Origin: an uncultured Coriobacteriaceae bacterium | GTDB taxonomy: Bacteria > Actinomycetota > Coriobacteriia > Coriobacteriales > Coriobacteriaceae | Direction of reading: 5' to 3' | Assembly: GCA_944322305.1 (NCBI GenBank) | Contig: CALUOP010000005.1 | Coordinates: 62,001 to 126,000, forward strand | DNA: 64,000 nt | Part shown: piece after piece, positions 7,653-16,176 of the stretch | Numbering within the stretch: position 1 is the first letter of the stretch | Layout: each line of letters begins with the position of its first letter | The notes under the pieces: model-generated | The model's database searches: none | What the model was told of the DNA's origin: nothing | Seen by the model: the letters and a program-made list of their open reading frames with translations, nothing else | Position numbers and translations under genes: made by a program

Positions 7653-8741
7653 ATGGCCCTAAACACCGAGCGCGCGGCCCGCGTTATGGCCGCCGCAGCT
7701 GAGCGCGGCCTGAGCCAGCTGCTGGTTACCGACCCTCTGTCCATCTACTACCTGACCGGCGTTACCACCGAGCCCGGCGAGCGCTTTTTCGGCCTGCTGA
7801 TGGCCGACGGCGCCGCGCCCGTGCTGTTCGTAAACGAGCTGTTCCCGCTGGAGCATCCGGAAGGGTGCCGCTTCGTGAGCTTCACCGACGCCGATGACGT
7901 GCCGGCTCTTCTTGCCCGCTACATCGACGCCGAGCGCGTGCTGGGTGTCGACAAGAACATGCCCGCGCGCTTCTTGGTGCCGTTGATGGAGTCCGGCGCG
8001 GTCGCCCAGGTTGCCCTGGGGTCGTTTGCCGTCGACGGTGCCCGCGCGATCAAGGATGCGCGGGAGCAGGAGCTCATGCGCCGCGCCTCGGCCATCAACG
8101 ACGCCTGCATGGCCGAGTTCGCCGCGCTCGTGCGCGAAGGCGTGACGGAGCGCGAGGTGGCCGACCAGCTGCTCGGCATCTACCGTGCGCACGGGGCGGA
8201 GGACCATTCCTTCCCGCCCATCGTGAGCTTCGGCGCCAACGCGGCCAACCCGCACCACACCCCGGATGACACGCGTCTTGAAGAGGGCGACGTTGTGCTG
8301 TTCGACGTGGGGTGCCGTCTGCCCGAGGGGTATTGCTCGGACATGACCCGCACGTTCTTCTGGGGCAAGCCCAGCGAGGAGAGTGTCCGCATCTACGACA
8401 TCGTGCGCGCCGCCAACGAGGCGGCCGAGGCGCTGGTCCGCCCCGGCGTGCGCTTCTGCGACATCGATGCCGCTGCGCGCCGCGTGATTGCCGACGCCGG
8501 CTACGGCCCCTGCTTTACGCATCGTCTGGGTCACCAGATCGGCCTTGACGAGCACGAGCCCGGCGATGTCTCGGCCACGCACGACGAGCCGGTGCAGCCC
8601 GGGATGATCTTCTCCATCGAGCCGGGCATCTACCTGGCCGGCAACACCGGCGTGCGCATCGAGGATCTGGTGCTGGTAACCGAGGATGGCTGCGAGGTGC
8701 TGAACCGCTTCAGCCACGAGCCGCGTCGCCTGGATAGGTAA
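7653..8741 (+). CDS. M24 family Xaa-Pro aminopeptidase/dipeptidase
   Basis: A 362-residue pita-bread metallopeptidase that removes residues before proline. The two-metal site is visible: Asp in FDVGCRLP (about 217), Asp in CSDMTRTFF (about 228), His in HRLGHQIG (about 290-295), Glu in SIEPGIYL (about 322) and Glu in VRIEDLV (about 335). The N-terminal creatinase-like domain precedes it. The start is the ATG after GAAAGGAG. Whether it prefers dipeptides or longer peptides is not readable. It is cytoplasmic, with no signal peptide. Confidence 0.9.
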   Translation: MALNTERAARVMAAAAERGLSQLLVTDPLSIYYLTGVTTEPGERFFGLLMADGAAPVLFVNELFPLEHPEGCRFVSFTDADDVPALLARYIDAERVLGVDKNMPARFLVPLMESGAVAQVALGSFAVDGARAIKDAREQELMRRASAINDACMAEFAALVREGVTEREVADQLLGIYRAHGAEDHSFPPIVSFGANAANPHHTPDDTRLEEGDVVLFDVGCRLPEGYCSDMTRTFFWGKPSEESVRIYDIVRAANEAAEALVRPGVRFCDIDAAARRVIADAGYGPCFTHRLGHQIGLDEHEPGDVSATHDEPVQPGMIFSIEPGIYLAGNTGVRIEDLVLVTEDGCEVLNRFSHEPRRLDR

Positions 8742-8812
8742 GGCGCGCGCCGCGGCGCGGGCAACGAAAGCCCGGTTTCGCGCGCGGGGTGGGCAACGTT
8801 GGGAGGAAACGC

Positions 8813-9265
8813 ATGAGGGCAGTGGTTCAGCGCGTGCGCGAGGCGCGCGTGGAGGTTGACGGCGAGGTGGTGGGCTCGGTTGGCCGCGGGTACCTGGTGC
8901 TTCTGGGCGTAGCCCAGGGCGATACCGAGGCCACGGCGCAAAAGCTCTGGCACAAGCTGGTTGGCCTGCGCATCAACGAGGACGAGAGGGGCAAGACCAA
9001 CCTGGCGCTTGCCGACGTGGGCGGCGGGGTGCTGGTGGTAAGCCAGTTCACCCTGCTGGCCGACTGCCGCCACGGGCGTCGGCCCTCGTTCACCGGGGCG
9101 GCGGCACCGGCCGAGGCCGAGCGTCTGTACGCGTACGTGTGCGACCTGGCGCGCGCCGATCTGGGTGCCGACCGCGTGGGAACGGGCGTGTTCGGGGCGC
9201 ACATGGAGGTTTCGCTGGTAAACGTCGGGCCCTTCACCGTGGTGCTCGACACCGACGAGCTGTGA
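8813..9265 (+). CDS. dtd: D-aminoacyl-tRNA deacylase
   Basis: A 150-residue DTD that hydrolyses D-amino acids (and glycine on tRNA-Ala) from mischarged tRNAs. It begins MRAVVQRV, as in most DTDs, and carries SQFTLLAD (77-84) and NVGPFT near 136-141, the active-site Thr/Gly-Pro motifs. Full length. The start is the ATG after GGGAGGAAACGC. It follows the M24 peptidase by 71 bp on the same strand, possibly as a small operon. Confidence 0.94.
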   Translation: MRAVVQRVREARVEVDGEVVGSVGRGYLVLLGVAQGDTEATAQKLWHKLVGLRINEDERGKTNLALADVGGGVLVVSQFTLLADCRHGRRPSFTGAAAPAEAERLYAYVCDLARADLGADRVGTGVFGAHMEVSLVNVGPFTVVLDTDEL

Positions 9266-9308
9266 GCGCGCTGCGCCGCCTGCCCCGCGCGGGCACTTCC
9301 TTTGCCCG

Positions 9309-9317
9309 TGCTATACT
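9309..9317 (+). promoter_or_regulatory. Extended -10 promoter for veg-ispE
   Basis: TGCTATACT is a perfect extended -10 (TG-n-TATACT), 68 bp before the veg start codon, in an AT-rich dip. Confidence 0.65.
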
Positions 9318-9384
9318 AAATCTTTAGCACATTGAACACATAACGCGGCGCTTGCGCTGCGCTCATTGGTGGAGGATAGACAGC

Positions 9385-9681
9385 ATGGATGAGTTGGAAG
9401 GCAACCGGATCGAAGACATCCACGAGCAGCTGCAGGGCATGGTGGGCACCCGCGTCAAGGTGCGCGCCAATATGGGCCGCACGCGCGTGATCGAGCGCAT
9501 GGGCACAGTCATGACGGTGCACCCCTCGGTCTTCACCATCGAGGTCGATGAGCGCCGCGGGCGCAAGTCGCGTCAGAGCTACCAGTACGTAGACGTGCTC
9601 ACCGGCACGGTCGAGCTGTTCGACCCCGAGTCCGGCGAGCGCATCTTCACCCCGGCGGGCGATCCCGCAGAGGAGGAGTAA
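9385..9681 (+). CDS. veg: Veg family protein
   Basis: A 98-residue protein of the Veg family. It shows the family pattern of a short helix (IHEQLQGMVGTRVKVRAN), then GRTRVIERMG and YPSVF-like HPSVFTIEVDE, and a SYQYVDVLTGTVELF beta-rich end. In Bacillus subtilis Veg affects biofilm matrix gene expression, but its biochemistry is poorly known. There, as here, it lies just upstream of ispE. The stop codon overlaps the ispE start (TAATG). RBS GGAGGA. Confidence 0.88.
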   Translation: MDELEGNRIEDIHEQLQGMVGTRVKVRANMGRTRVIERMGTVMTVHPSVFTIEVDERRGRKSRQSYQYVDVLTGTVELFDPESGERIFTPAGDPAEEE

Positions 9682-10574
9682 TGGCCTCTCCCTTCATCAT
9701 GGTGACAGCTCCGGCCAAGGTGAACCTCTACCTGGGCGTGTACCCCGAGCTTGACGAGCGCGGCTACCACCGCGTGGACTCGGTCATGACCACGATCGAC
9801 CTGGTGGACACCCTGGCCATCGCCCCGGCGGACGACCTCATGGTCAAGATGGTTCCCGACGCTGGCATCCCCATGGACAGCAACAGCGCCACCAAGGCCG
9901 CCAAGGCCATGGGCGCGGCGTTCGGCCGCGACCCGCGCTTCACCATCGTGATCGACAAGCACATTCCCGCTGGCTCGGGCTTAGGCGGCCCCTCGGCCGA
10001 CGCCGCCGCGGTCATCATGGGGATCTGCCATTTCTGGAACATCGACCCCACCGACCCGCGCATCGACGAGGTAGCGCGCGCGTGCGGCGCCGACGTGCCG
10101 TTTTTCCTCTACGGTCCGCCGGCCTACCTCTCCGGCGGCGGCGACCGCATGGAGGAGCTTTTCCGCCCGCTCACCGGCACCTCGGTGGCGCTGGTGAAGC
10201 CGTGGGAAGCGCACATGAGCTCGGCGGAGGCGTACGCTGCGTTCGACAAGAGCACCCCGGCTGCCGGTGCGCTGGAGCCGCTGGTAGACGCGCTGCGCAA
10301 GCACGATGAGACGGCCATCTTCGCCAACCTCTCAAACAACCTCGAGCCGATCGCCTGCGCGGCTATCCCCGAGATCCCCGAGATCATGGCATGGCTCTCC
10401 GAGCAGCCCGATGTGCGCGCCGTGCGCATGACCGGATCGGGCTCGTGCGTGTACGCCGTGTGCAACACCGCCATGGCGGCCGAGAAGATCGCTCTCGCCG
10501 CCCTGAACGAGAAGAACTGGTGGGCGCAGGCCGCCAAGATGATGGAGCGCGGACCCTACATCGCCGTGGGGTAA
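9681..10574 (+). CDS. ispE: 4-diphosphocytidyl-2-C-methyl-D-erythritol kinase
   Basis: A 297-residue GHMP kinase that phosphorylates CDP-ME in the MEP isoprenoid pathway. The N-terminal substrate strand APAKVNLYLGV is at 9-19, and the ATP-binding motif PAGSGLGGPSADAAA is near 95-109. The C-terminal MTGSGSCVYAV is GHMP motif 3. It overlaps veg by one base, so translation is probably coupled. ispD and ispF of the same pathway are also in this window (22851 and 23817). Confidence 0.95.
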   Translation: MASPFIMVTAPAKVNLYLGVYPELDERGYHRVDSVMTTIDLVDTLAIAPADDLMVKMVPDAGIPMDSNSATKAAKAMGAAFGRDPRFTIVIDKHIPAGSGLGGPSADAAAVIMGICHFWNIDPTDPRIDEVARACGADVPFFLYGPPAYLSGGGDRMEELFRPLTGTSVALVKPWEAHMSSAEAYAAFDKSTPAAGALEPLVDALRKHDETAIFANLSNNLEPIACAAIPEIPEIMAWLSEQPDVRAVRMTGSGSCVYAVCNTAMAAEKIALAALNEKNWWAQAAKMMERGPYIAVG

Positions 10575-10675
10575 TCGCCGCGGGGCGAGCCCGGCGCTTT
10601 CTGCGCGCAGGGCGTGCCGTGGCGAAAAAATATCGCCTGACGCGAAAAAAATCCCGTGCAACTCGCCGGATGTTT

Positions 10676-10684
10676 TGCTATGAT
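10676..10684 (+). promoter_or_regulatory. Extended -10 promoter for tRNA-Pro
   Basis: TGCTATGAT (TG-C-TATGAT) ends 11 nt before the tRNA 5' end. The preceding 60 bp is A-rich. Confidence 0.6.
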
Positions 10685-10695
10685 ATCCAAGCACT

Positions 10696-10772
10696 CGGGT
10701 TGTGGCTCAGTTTGGTAGAGCACCGCGTTCGGGACGCGGGGGTCGCTGGTTCAAATCCAGTCAACCCGACCA
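10696..10772 (+). tRNA. tRNA-Pro (CGG)
   Basis: Acceptor stem CGGGTTG/CAACCCG. The anticodon stem CCGCG/CGCGG encloses TTCGGGA, giving anticodon CGG. The T-arm has GGTTCAAAT. CCA is encoded. Confidence 0.95.
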
Positions 10773-10780
10773 GTGAATGC

Positions 10781-10813
10781 AAACAGGCCAGGGCTTACGC
10801 CTTGGCCTGTTTT
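10781..10813 (+). terminator. Terminator after tRNA-Pro
   Basis: The hairpin AACAGGCCAGGGC-TTAC-GCCTTGGCCTGTT ends in a run of T, 8 nt after CCA. Confidence 0.85.
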
Positions 10814-10973
10814 CGTAGCGCGCCTTATCTGCCCTGAGGCGGGCACCGACGGCAGGGCATGCGCGTGTACCGTCCGCGCCTGCTCCCACGACGGTCTGCC
10901 CGTGCTTTTGGTATGTGCGGCTTGTGGGGCTCGTGTTAGCGGGCCGTAAACGCGCTGCTTTTTTGTGTCTTGG

Positions 10974-11002
10974 TTGTTCGGCTCCCATGGGCGCGGTATA
11001 CT
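10974..11002 (+). promoter_or_regulatory. Promoter for tatA
   Basis: TTGTTC and TATACT are separated by 17 bp, 69 bp before the tatA start codon. The rest of the gap between the tRNA-Pro terminator and tatA shows nothing else. Confidence 0.6.
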
Positions 11003-11070
11003 CTTTCGAGCCGTCAGCGCCCCCGCAGCGTGCGGGCACCTAGGCGCTCCGTATTCTTTGGAGGAACGTT

Positions 11071-11331
11071 ATGCCTTTCAAGCTGGGTCCTTTCGAACTC
11101 ATCATCATCCTTATCGTCGTGCTCGTCATCTTCGGGCCTAAGAACCTTCCCAAGCTGGGCAAGTCGCTCGGCCAGACGGTGAAGAACGTCCGCGAGGGCA
11201 TGGAGGGTGACGACGAGCCCGAGAAGATCGAGGAGTCCGACGAGGACAAGGAGATCAAGGAGCTCGAGGCCAAGCTGGCCGCTGCCAAGGCCAAGAAGGC
11301 CGAGGAGGATTCCCCCATCAAGGAGGACTAG
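11071..11331 (+). CDS. tatA: Twin-arginine translocase subunit TatA/E
   Basis: An 86-residue TatA-type protein. A single N-terminal membrane helix (about residues 8-22, LIIILIVVLVIF) is followed by the hallmark FGPKNLPKLGKSLG hinge and amphipathic helix, and then a highly charged E/K-rich tail. TatA oligomers form the pore for folded-protein export. There is no tatB/tatC nearby, so the receptor complex must be encoded elsewhere. RBS TTGGAGGAA. Confidence 0.93.
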   Translation: MPFKLGPFELIIILIVVLVIFGPKNLPKLGKSLGQTVKNVREGMEGDDEPEKIEESDEDKEIKELEAKLAAAKAKKAEEDSPIKED

Positions 11332-11478
11332 CTCTCCCGCCTGCGGGCTTGTCCGGAGAGGCGCGCTCGTAGGAATGCTATGGAGATGTGACGCACGGCA
11401 CGCTCGGGTCCTCCCCGCGTGCCGTTCGGCGTTTTATGATTCCTGTGAACTGCCACCGAAATCCAAGGGAGCTGCCGC

Positions 11479-11949
11479 ATGGATGCACCTGAGATCGTGT
11501 TAACCGCCGAGGGCCGTCAGAAGCTCGTCGAGGAGCTCGCGTTCCGCGAGGGCGAGAAGGCCCAGGAGATCATCGAGCGCATCAAGGTCGCGCGCGACTT
11601 CGGCGACCTTTCGGAGAACTCCGAGTATGACGACGCCAAGGAAGAGCAGTCCAAGAACGAGTCCCGCATCCGCGAGATCCGCGCCATCCTGGCCAACGCC
11701 AAGGACGCCGGCGAGGGCTCGCTGGCGATCGTCTCCATCGGCTCCGTGGTGACGCTGGTCGACGCCGAGGGCGTGACCACCGAGGTCACCATGGTCGGCA
11801 CCACCGAGACCAACTCCCTGCAGCACAAGATCTCCAACGAGAGCCCCATCGGCCGCGCCATCATCGGCCGCTCCGAGGGCGAGACGGTCGAGGTCGTGGC
11901 GCCTTCGGGCAAGACCCGCACCTACACCATCGTCAAGATCTCGCGCTAG
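11479..11949 (+). CDS. greA: Transcription elongation factor GreA
   Basis: A 156-residue cleavage factor that rescues backtracked RNA polymerase. The N-terminal coiled coil carries the acidic tip DLSENSEYDDAKEEQ (about 48-62) that enters the polymerase secondary channel. The C-terminal FKBP-like domain includes SPIGRAIIGRSEGETV. The start is the ATG after AAGGGAG. It lies 101 bp upstream of lysS on the same strand, with a terminator between. Confidence 0.95.
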   Translation: MDAPEIVLTAEGRQKLVEELAFREGEKAQEIIERIKVARDFGDLSENSEYDDAKEEQSKNESRIREIRAILANAKDAGEGSLAIVSIGSVVTLVDAEGVTTEVTMVGTTETNSLQHKISNESPIGRAIIGRSEGETVEVVAPSGKTRTYTIVKISR

Positions 11950-11989
11950 GGATAGGCGCGCGAGACCGCAACCCTATCGCTAGCGCACC

Positions 11990-12026
11990 GCCGCTCCTAG
12001 GGCCTCCGGCCCGAGGGGCGGCTTTT
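11990..12026 (+). terminator. Terminator/attenuator between greA and lysS
   Basis: A stem of GCCGCTCCT with AGGGGCGGC encloses a second hairpin (GGGCC/GGCCC) and is followed by TTTT. It ends only 24 nt before the lysS start, so it could serve as a greA terminator or attenuate lysS. Confidence 0.7.
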
Positions 12027-12050
12027 GTGTGGTTACTAGAAAGGACACCT

Positions 12051-14081
12051 ATGGCTGAGACCGTATCCGCCGAGAACCTTGCCGCCGACCCCGCCACCAC
12101 CGACGAGCGCACGCTGCGCCTGGTCAAGCGCGCCCGCATGATCGAGGAGGGGCGCTCGCCGTACCCGGAGCACTCCGAGGTCACCGCGCACGTCTCCGAG
12201 ATCATCGAGCGTTACGCCGACCTCGCCGACGGCGAGAACACCGAGGACGCCTACACGGTGGCCGGCCGCGTCATGGCCATCCGCAACCAGGGCAAGATCG
12301 CCTTCTGCGTGCTGCGCGACGCCACCGCCGAGATCCAGCTGTTCTGCCGCGTCAACGCCATGTCCGAGGCCGACTGGGCGCTTCTCGCCGAGCTCGACCT
12401 GGGCGACATCCTGCAGGTTGCCGGCACCGTCACGCGCACCCGCCGCGGGCAGCTCTCGCTCGCGCCCACCGAGCTCACGCTGCTTTCCAAGGCCGTGCGC
12501 CCGCTGCCCGAGAAGTTCCACGGCCTCTCCGACAAGGAGACGCGCTACCGCCAGCGCTATGTTGACCTCATCATGAACGAGGACGTGCGCGAGACCTTCA
12601 AGAAGCGCTCCGCCATCATCTCGGCGTTCCGCCGCTACATGGAGGAGAACGCCTACATGGAGGTGGAGACCCCCATCCTGCAGACCATCCAGGGCGGCGC
12701 CACGGCCAAACCCTTCATCACGCACTTCAACGCGCTCAACCAGGAATGCTACCTGCGCATCGCCACCGAGCTGCACCTGAAGCGCCTGCTCGTGGGAGGG
12801 TTCGAGCGCGTGTACGAGATCGGCCGCATCTTCCGCAACGAGGGCATGGACCTTACCCACAACCCCGAGTTCACCACCATGGAGGCCTATCGCGCCTACT
12901 CCGACCTCGAGGGCATGAAGGAGCTCGCCGAGGGCGTGATCAAGGCCGCCGCGGCCGCCATCGGCGCGGGCGAGAAGATCACCTACCAGGGCACCGAGAT
13001 CGACCTGTCCGGCACCTGGCCGAGCCGTCCGATGACCGAGATCGTGTCCGACGCGCTGGGTCGCACGGTTACGCTGGACACGCCCGTTGAGGAGCTGGCC
13101 GCCGCCGCGCGCGAGGCCGGCATCGACGTCAAGCCCGAGTGGACCGCCGGCAAGCTCATCGCGGAGCTCTACGACGAGATCGGCGAGCCCTCCATCGTGA
13201 ACCCCACTTTCGTGGTCGACTATCCCATCGAGGTGAGCCCGCTGGCCAAGCGATTCGAGGACGACCCGCGCCTGACGCACCGCTTCGAGCTCGTGATCGC
13301 CGGCCACGAGTACGCCAACGCCTTCTCCGAGCTGAACGACCCCGTTGATCAGGCCGAGCGCTTCCGCAAGCAGGTGGAGGAGAAGGCCGGCGGCGACGAC
13401 GAGGCCATGGAGTACGACGAGGACTACGTGCGCGCGCTCGAGTACGGCATGCCGCCGGCGGGCGGCATCGGCATCGGCATCGACCGCGTGGTGATGCTGC
13501 TGACCGACTCCGCCAGCATCCGCGACGTGCTGCTGTTCCCGCACATGCGTCCCGAGAAGGGCAGCGCCAACGGCGCGGCTGCGGCGCGCGCGGCGCAGGA
13601 GGCTGTGGCCGGGGCCGCTGCGGACGGCGGCGAGGCCGCTGAGCCCGGCGCGGCGCACGCCGTTGCCGTGGCGACCAACAAGCTGCCGACGATCGACTAT
13701 TCCCAGGTGGCCGTTGAGCCGCTGTTCTCGGACTGCGTCGACTTCGACACCTTCTGCAAGTCCGACTTCCGCGCGGTGAAGGTCAAGGCGTGTGAGGCCG
13801 TGCCCAAGAGCAAGAAGCTGCTCAAGTTCACGCTGGATGACGGTACGGGTACCGACCGCGTGATCCTCTCTGGCATCCATGCGTTCTACGAGCCGGAGGA
13901 CCTGGTGGGCAAGACCTGCATCGCCATCGTGAACCTGCCGGCGCGCAAGATGATGGGCATCGACTCCTGTGGCATGCTCATCAGCGCCGTGCACGCGGAG
14001 GGCGCGGGCGACGAGGCCGAGGAGCGCCTGAACCTGCTGATGGTTGACGACGCGATCCCGGCCGGCGCCAAGCTCTGCTAA
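12051..14081 (+). CDS. lysS: Lysyl-tRNA synthetase with C-terminal tRNA-binding (Trbp111-like) domain
   Basis: 676 residues, against about 500 for usual class II LysRS. Residues 1 to about 505 are a complete class IIb enzyme: OB-fold anticodon domain, motif 1 around AIISAFRRYMEENAYMEVETP, motif 2 VYEIGRIFRNEG, and motif 3 GGIGIGIDRVVMLL (about 467-480). An Ala/Gly/Glu-rich linker (about 506-545) then leads to about 130 residues resembling the MetG C-terminal/Trbp111 tRNA-binding OB-fold: FRAVKVKACEAVPKSKKLL, ILSGI, LVGKTCIAIVNL and MMGIDSCGMLIS. The fusion should raise tRNA affinity (inference). There is no frameshift at the junction. RBS AAAGGA. Confidence 0.95.
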   Translation: MAETVSAENLAADPATTDERTLRLVKRARMIEEGRSPYPEHSEVTAHVSEIIERYADLADGENTEDAYTVAGRVMAIRNQGKIAFCVLRDATAEIQLFCRVNAMSEADWALLAELDLGDILQVAGTVTRTRRGQLSLAPTELTLLSKAVRPLPEKFHGLSDKETRYRQRYVDLIMNEDVRETFKKRSAIISAFRRYMEENAYMEVETPILQTIQGGATAKPFITHFNALNQECYLRIATELHLKRLLVGGFERVYEIGRIFRNEGMDLTHNPEFTTMEAYRAYSDLEGMKELAEGVIKAAAAAIGAGEKITYQGTEIDLSGTWPSRPMTEIVSDALGRTVTLDTPVEELAAAAREAGIDVKPEWTAGKLIAELYDEIGEPSIVNPTFVVDYPIEVSPLAKRFEDDPRLTHRFELVIAGHEYANAFSELNDPVDQAERFRKQVEEKAGGDDEAMEYDEDYVRALEYGMPPAGGIGIGIDRVVMLLTDSASIRDVLLFPHMRPEKGSANGAAAARAAQEAVAGAAADGGEAAEPGAAHAVAVATNKLPTIDYSQVAVEPLFSDCVDFDTFCKSDFRAVKVKACEAVPKSKKLLKFTLDDGTGTDRVILSGIHAFYEPEDLVGKTCIAIVNLPARKMMGIDSCGMLISAVHAEGAGDEAEERLNLLMVDDAIPAGAKLC

Positions 14082-14112
14082 GGCAACGCTGCGGCTTTGC
14101 TGTTGCGGCTCC

Positions 14113-14143
14113 GCCCCCGAGGAAGGTCCTCGGGGGCTTTTTT
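14113..14143 (+). terminator. Terminator after lysS
   Basis: GCCCCCGAGGA pairs with TCCTCGGGGGC and is followed by six T. It begins 32 nt after the stop. Confidence 0.93.
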
Positions 14144-14157
14144 GTGCGCCAAAACGG

Positions 14158-14192
14158 ATGCGCCAAATGAAGCCCGGCATTATTTGGCGCAT
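14158..14192. repeat. 35-bp palindromic repeat, copy 1 (ATGCGCCA type)
   Basis: Arms ATGCGCCAAAT and ATTTGGCGCAT form a perfect 11-bp hairpin. A sibling of the same length lies at 39643-39677. Confidence 0.8.
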
Positions 14193-14231
14193 AATGGTTG
14201 GTACTGCACGGCAACGCGGAGGGAGCCAGGT

Positions 14232-15905
14232 ATGTCCGAGATGCCAAAGCAGGGTCGGAAGCCGGCAGGCGAGAATCACCTGACGCCGGGGGACGAGAAG
14301 CGCGCGCCGTCTGGTGCGCCGAGGGCCGTGCGACGCCCTGCGTCCGAGGTCCGTCCCGCGCCTGCCGGCACCCGCCCTGCGCGCACCGGCGGTCACCCTG
14401 CGTCCGCTGGCGCCCCTGCCGCATCAGCCGCAGCCAACAGCCACCCGGCAGGTGCCCCTTCCGCCTTTGCCTCGCTTGCCGGCAAGGTGCGCGCCGCCGT
14501 CCGCCCCGGCGCCGGCGCACCCGACCCCGGGCAGCGCCCGCACCGCGAAAGCAAGCTGCGCAAGCTCGTGAACGCCTGGTTCGACCGGCTGGTGGGCGCC
14601 GTCACCGGCGGCACGCTGGCCTACGAGCCCGCGCAGTACGCCGAACACCAAACCACGCGCGACTTCATCTGGAACACGCTGGGCACCGTGGCCTGGGGCA
14701 TGGCGTTTCCCGTGCTCACCGTGGTTGCCACGCAGCTGGCCGGCGCCGAGCAGGCCGGCATGTTCTCGCTCGCGTACGTGACGGGCATGCTCCTCATGTA
14801 CGTGGGCAACTACGGCGTGCGCACCTACCAGGTGTCCGACCTGACCGAGCGCCACACCTTCAAGGACTACCAGGTGCACCGCATCCTCACGTGCGCGGCC
14901 ATGATGGCGGTCGGCGTTGCGTACTGCTGGCTGCGCGGCTACACGGGCCTTATGTTCTCCATCAGCATCGGAACCTACCTGTGGAAGATGCTCGACGCCT
15001 TGGCCGACGTGTACGAGGGGCGCCTCCAGCAGACCGACAAGCTCTACCTCGCGGGCATTTCCCAGCTGGTGCGCTCGCTTGCCGCCATCACGTTCTTCAC
15101 CGCGGCTCTGCTCGTCACGCGCGACATCGGCGTGTCCTGCATCGCCATGGCGGTGGGCTGCGCGGCCACGTTCGTGCTGTTCACCCTGCCGGTGACGTTG
15201 TTCGAGACGCCGCGCTCGCGCCGCTTCACGCTCCGCAGCGTGCGCGCGCTTTTCCGCCAGTGCTTCCCGCTGTTCGTGGCGCTGTTCCTCTACATGCTCA
15301 TCGACTCCATGCCCAAGTTCATGATGGAGGGCATGCTTCCGTACGACAACCAGCTGTACTACAGCGCGCTGTTCATCCCCGCCTCAGGGATCACGCTGGG
15401 GGTGCAGAGCGTGTACAAGCCGCTGCTGGTGCGCATGGCCAGCCTGTGGTCGAACCGCAAGCGCCGCCGGGCGTTCGACCTCACCATCGTCGCGATCCTG
15501 GTGTTTATCGTGGGCGCCACGGCGGCCACCATGCTGGTGATGGCTTGGATCGGCATCCCGTTCATGAGCCTGTGCTACGGCGTCGACTTCGAGAAGTTCC
15601 GCGGGCTTTCCTACGTCATGGTGGCGGCCGGCGGCGTTACGGCGGCGATTGACTTTCTCTACCAGGTCATCACGCTGCTACGGCGCCAAAAGTCCGTCAC
15701 GCGCATCTACATCATGACGTTCGGGTTCTCGCTGTACATCCCGTGGCTGCTGATCGGCTTCACCGGGCTTTCGGGCGCCGTGCTTTCGTTCATGATCGTG
15801 ATGAGCATCCTGTTTGTGCTGCTGGCAAGCGAGTACCTCTCCATCCGCACGAGCTTCAACGACTTGGAAGAAGCTGCGGCTGCCGACGCGCCCAAGGCGG
15901 CGTAA
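14232..15905 (+). CDS. Polysaccharide flippase-like membrane protein (MOP/Wzx superfamily)
   Basis: 557 residues. The first 110 or so are low-complexity, rich in Pro, Ala and Arg, and probably cytoplasmic and disordered. From about residue 135 there is a series of hydrophobic segments of 20 residues separated by short charged loops, about twelve in all, in the pattern of lipid-linked oligosaccharide flippases (Wzx/MurJ fold). Segments include TVAWGMAFPVLTVVATQLAG and LFVALFLYMLIDSMPKFMMEG. The start is the ATG after CGGAGGGAGCC. No glycosyltransferase neighbours are present, so the lipid-linked substrate is unknown. A MATE-like role is less likely. Confidence 0.75.
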   Translation: MSEMPKQGRKPAGENHLTPGDEKRAPSGAPRAVRRPASEVRPAPAGTRPARTGGHPASAGAPAASAAANSHPAGAPSAFASLAGKVRAAVRPGAGAPDPGQRPHRESKLRKLVNAWFDRLVGAVTGGTLAYEPAQYAEHQTTRDFIWNTLGTVAWGMAFPVLTVVATQLAGAEQAGMFSLAYVTGMLLMYVGNYGVRTYQVSDLTERHTFKDYQVHRILTCAAMMAVGVAYCWLRGYTGLMFSISIGTYLWKMLDALADVYEGRLQQTDKLYLAGISQLVRSLAAITFFTAALLVTRDIGVSCIAMAVGCAATFVLFTLPVTLFETPRSRRFTLRSVRALFRQCFPLFVALFLYMLIDSMPKFMMEGMLPYDNQLYYSALFIPASGITLGVQSVYKPLLVRMASLWSNRKRRRAFDLTIVAILVFIVGATAATMLVMAWIGIPFMSLCYGVDFEKFRGLSYVMVAAGGVTAAIDFLYQVITLLRRQKSVTRIYIMTFGFSLYIPWLLIGFTGLSGAVLSFMIVMSILFVLLASEYLSIRTSFNDLEEAAAADAPKAA

Positions 15906-15914
15906 GCGGCCCCG

Positions 15915-16176
15915 GCGGCGGTTGCGCATACCTTCGCGAAGGGTGCTCCGCACACACGGCGGTTACGCATATCTCTGCGAGGGGTGCTCAACGAAAGTGA
16001 CGGTTGCGCATGCCTTTGCGCTGAGTTTTATGCGGCGTAACCGTCACTTGTTGCGTTTACGCAGGTAGGAGAGTTGCTGTTTTCACGCGTTATGCAAACC
16101 GCTTCAGCAAAGACATGCGTAACCGAAGCATGTTCCTTGGGCGATAAAAGCGCGGTCAAAAAGAGATGCGTAACCG
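15915..16176. repeat. GCATGC-type intergenic repeat block, copy A
   Basis: Two tandem units of about 42 bp (from 15915 and 15957: CGGCGGTTRCGCATA..., then GGGTGCTC) lead into a longer element from 16001 with CGGTTGCGCATGCCTTTGCG and the inverse GCGTAACCGTCACTT. The element from 16001 reappears in diverged form at 17563-17698, on the other side of the EamA gene. No gene here. Confidence 0.7.
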
